Assembly: GCA_002686955.1 (NCBI GenBank)
Contig: NYZA01000050.1
Span: 1 to 16,937, forward strand
Origin: Gemmatimonadota bacterium
GTDB lineage: Bacteria > GCA-2686955
Length of the DNA stretch: 16,937 bases
Direction of reading: 5' to 3'
The notes under the pieces were generated by a model. That model was not told where the DNA came from and ran no database searches. It saw nothing but the letters and a program-made list of their open reading frames with translations. The translations under genes were made by a program, and so were the position numbers. Positions 15,601-16,937 of this stretch are shown here, one piece after another (the stretch's first letter is position 1; every line of letters starts with the position of its first letter).

Positions 15601-15958
15601 TCCCGGAGGACGAGGAGAGTCGCTTCTCGTCTCTCCGAGCTCCGACGGTGCGCCGCCCCCCCGCGACCGCGTCGTTTTCAGCGAAACCCACCGCCCTCAG
15701 GCCGATCGAGACCGCGTCGCTCTGGTCAGCCGCGGGTGGAGGCTGATCCGCTCTTTCGATCCCCTCGAAACCGAGCTCTACGAGCTGACGCCCGATGGCG
15801 AGAAGGGGAACATCCTCTCGCGGCACCCGGAGATCGCGATCGATCTCGGCCACAGGCTCGACTCGCTTCTCGATTCGAGCCCGGCTCCACCACCACGCCG
15901 ATCGGAATCCGACGAAGCGCTTCGGAGCCGCCTCCGCGCGCTGGGATACGTCGAATGA
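12641..15958 (+). CDS. GT4 glycosyltransferase fused to a membrane helix, beta domain and AlkP-superfamily domain
   Basis: The protein has 1105 residues. Residues 1-403 form a full GT4: VKILHVVHRLPDPRAPGGSE, GILGSVLPTKGHE (233-245), EX7E at E319-E327 and a Cys group C120, C133, C141, C144. Residues 408-421 (IGAIALAAAILSPF after RNR) form a short hydrophobic helix ending SQAAE, like a signal peptide or anchor. A beta-rich, jelly-roll-like domain follows (430-585), then an AlkP/sulfatase-type domain (about 597-1105): D606 and D611 in ITIDTLRADHLG, nucleophile T644 in TAPSHAALM, HYAEPHEPY (746-754), D927-H928 in TADHGE, and H940. Thr at the nucleophile excludes a formylglycine sulfatase. Residues about 758-885 insert extra beta-rich sequence. 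The GTG start overlaps the GT2 stop as GTGA, with AAAGGAG 11 bases upstream. The upstream open frame overlaps GT2 and is not real. One polypeptide may join cytoplasmic sugar addition to periplasmic ester chemistry. Confidence 0.83.
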   Translation: MKILHVVHRLPDPRAPGGSELHAWRLAAAQKRLGHDVLIALGDPAAAIGEEVDCVSLPTSNRAPWGDRRIDDAIFGRTREWGAEIVHLHHLMNLSASAPIALRRGEIPCVMTAHDLWTFCPRGQMVHSNGERCVEPSSARCGPCLGIEAETCGTKRWLLRRARNSIDAQALSRVRREALESIDRIIAPAPRIATLWIRLGAPRERISVVPHGIETAAPLDPTSGRDRDDFVFGILGSVLPTKGHEIAISAFQRLAAPQLRLEIHGPRLPFHGDREHLARIDAATARDPRISIHGPYRPNDLDRVLARLDAVLVPSIWEEHFGLTLHEASTRGLPVIASEIGALPDAIVPEETGLLVPPGDPAALASAMGKVSRHEWSPSRRIEPRTIEENARDIYEVLQSVVASARNRIGAIALAAAILSPFTPTSQAAETVRVERKIELAERFTSASIRPSDADVRVTRIFVGGEEAPCIFQHPDSKITFEDVPLHEGARFVAALGIADGAWERPGNGVVFELALPAFFGDRVIFSRRVDPRVESKDRRWIPVDVPLDQLGVSGSADLILRTLDDGDGRYDWAAWRSPRIVSSGALRAASPALRPEPSLLLITIDTLRADHLGICGGAPTPTLDSLAASGSTRCDIQSHAPITAPSHAALMLGRLPREAGVLNNGDHLQKLESTLAEKARAAGMRTGAVVALGVLNSRFGFDRGFERFLDVPEGPVYWRPGEEVNRLAFRLLEWARLDRFLLWVHYAEPHEPYEPPATAGNTLRLVDASGAPVPRHRFTRDTLSSVPLLLPPGETRLRLEAEKAGNLLRGSELTFKLPVLRLEGLAPEELAELDMKLGEGWREFPRGLGLEGRWLTRAGEIVITNRSPEPKRVTLRYLAKEHMALAELGRRYAGEVAHVDRLIGELLAELRGLGLDRSTYVAVTADHGEALGERGLVGHVHHLYDHLLAVPILLAGPSPNRLGDRSPAGIVDLHATLLDLLSLPPLPGGRGESLLVSPSSDGAPPPRDRVVFSETHRPQADRDRVALVSRGWRLIRSFDPLETELYELTPDGEKGNILSRHPEIAIDLGHRLDSLLDSSPAPPPRRSESDEALRSRLRALGYVE

Positions 15959-16937
15959 GCCGCGCCGGCGCGCTCCTGCTCGCGGCGCTCTCGCCGGACC
16001 GCGCTCCAGCCTCCACGATCGCCCGCATCTGCCGCAGCGGCGATTCGGTCTGGGAGGAGCTGAAGAGCCTGGCGATCGAGCAACAGGTGCTGCCGGCCCT
16101 GTACTTCGGTCTCGCCCGAATCGAAGGAGTGCCACCAGAGGTGCTGCAACGCCTGTCGGGCGCCTATGTCGCCAATGTGCGGCGAAACGAGCGAATGCGC
16201 GCGGTCGCGGTCGAGCTGGCCGCCATCTGTCGCGACCGCGGCATCTCCGCGATGGCGCTCAAGGGCCTGGCACTCATCGAGACCGGGGTCTACCGCGATG
16301 CCGGTGTACGCGCGCTGGCCGATGTCGACATCCTCGTCCCCAGCGCGTCGTTCGCCGATCTCTATAGAGAGCTGCGGTCCGCAGATTGGAAGCAGCTCGA
16401 TGATGGCGTGCCCGAGTCCCACTACCTTCGCCACACCCACCAGGCGCCCCCCCTTGTGCACGCCGCCACCGGCCACCTCGTTGAGATCCATCGCGAACCC
16501 TGGCCGCGGCAGCTCTCCCTCCGCGACGGAAGCGCCGGCATCTGGAAGCGCTCCACCGCGCTGGCCGCCCCCCCCGGCCTGCGGGCCCCCTCTCCCGCCG
16601 ATCTGGTCGTGCAAGCCGCGATCCACACCCTCCTTCACAGCACCGCCCGGTTCATGGGCCTGGTCGACATAGCGACGATTCTGCGCATCGCGCGCCCGGA
16701 ACCCGCGCAGATCGCGCAGGCCGCCGAAGAGAGCGGCGCCAGGCGACAGGTTGCCGCGATGATCCATCTCGCGCTGAGAACCTGCGGCCCGCGCTCGAAC
16801 GCGGATGAGCTGGCCAACGCCATCGCCTTCGGAGCGGGGCGCGCCATGACGCGAACCGGTATCGCATCACGGCTCCTTCGAAATCGTCCCCATTGGATCG
16901 AGGCGGCACCCTTCCCCAGTCTGCACCCCGATCCCGC
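15955..16937 (+). CDS. PF14907-type nucleotidyltransferase-like protein (3' end outside window)
   Basis: The first 327 residues are visible and the frame is open at the right edge. ALKGLALIETGVYRDAGVRALADVDILVP (101-129 region) is the hallmark of the NTP_transf_5 family of nucleotidyltransferase-fold proteins: K103-G104, R119, and the metal-binding D123 and D125. VEIHREPW (176-183) matches the conserved E-x-H-W segment. A helical C-terminal part begins near 215. Members occur in exopolysaccharide and PEP-CTERM-type loci and in some lasso-peptide clusters. Their reaction is poorly defined: transfer of a nucleotidyl, phosphoryl or sugar group has been proposed. The ATG overlaps the fusion gene stop as ATGA, so it belongs to the same operon. 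Its presence after a phospho-active enzyme fits a phosphoglycan theme, but this is inference. Confidence 0.82.
   Translation, partial: MSRAGALLLAALSPDRAPASTIARICRSGDSVWEELKSLAIEQQVLPALYFGLARIEGVPPEVLQRLSGAYVANVRRNERMRAVAVELAAICRDRGISAMALKGLALIETGVYRDAGVRALADVDILVPSASFADLYRELRSADWKQLDDGVPESHYLRHTHQAPPLVHAATGHLVEIHREPWPRQLSLRDGSAGIWKRSTALAAPPGLRAPSPADLVVQAAIHTLLHSTARFMGLVDIATILRIARPEPAQIAQAAEESGARRQVAAMIHLALRTCGPRSNADELANAIAFGAGRAMTRTGIASRLLRNRPHWIEAAPFPSLHPDP

Noticed and set aside
9569-16937. A RiPP or lasso-peptide cluster, suggested by SPASM enzymes plus a PF14907 protein
   Set aside because: I found no precursor peptide, RRE/PqqD-like protein, protease or asparagine-synthetase-like cyclase, and the genes between are glycosyltransferases.

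Overview
The window is high-GC bacterial DNA from a lineage I cannot name. The style is that of an uncultured Gram-negative phylum: dense operons, many arginine and glycine residues, and AlkP-superfamily proteins ending in an LR-x-x-GY tail. It holds two blocks transcribed away from each other. I saw no tRNA, rRNA, CRISPR array, complete insertion sequence or clear terminator.

Block 1 (1-2635, minus strand) reads leftwards and leaves the window. It encodes an SF2 DEAD/DEAH helicase with an N-terminal excisionase-type helix-turn-helix, then a 79-residue protein with two CxxC pairs that overlaps the helicase stop, then the first 119 residues of a large SNF2-type helicase. This resembles accessory or defence-island DNA. 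The deciding partner genes (methylase, nuclease, ATPase) would lie beyond position 1.

The divergent intergenic region (2636-2950) holds a candidate leaderless promoter for each block, both with a -10 hexamer exactly 6 bases before the ATG. It also holds a short protein-like minus-strand reading frame (2668-2868) that may be a small gene or a truncated gene end at an island junction.

Block 2 (2951-16937, plus strand) is one tightly coupled operon of nine genes running out of the right edge. Six of its eight junctions are 4-base ATGA, GTGA or TTGA overlaps. In order: an AlkP-superfamily phosphodiesterase/phosphatase-like protein; an integral-membrane GT-C glycosyltransferase fused to a catalytically dead AlkP domain; a class I SAM methyltransferase with a coiled-coil tail; a GT4 glycosyltransferase; two SPASM-type radical SAM enzymes in tandem; a GT2 rhamnosyltransferase-like enzyme; a 1105-residue fusion of a complete GT4 glycosyltransferase, a membrane or signal-anchor helix, a beta-rich domain and an active-looking Thr-nucleophile AlkP domain; and a PF14907-type nucleotidyltransferase-like protein.

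My reading (inference) is that block 2 builds and edits a cell-surface glycan. Three cytoplasmic or membrane-associated glycosyltransferases and one polyprenyl-dependent glycosyltransferase would assemble it, and a methyltransferase, two radical SAM enzymes and AlkP-type phospho- or sulfo-ester enzymes would decorate or trim it. The most unusual point is that two different glycosyltransferase folds are each fused to an AlkP-superfamily domain, one dead and one apparently live, beside a free-standing AlkP enzyme. I do not know a described system with this composition.
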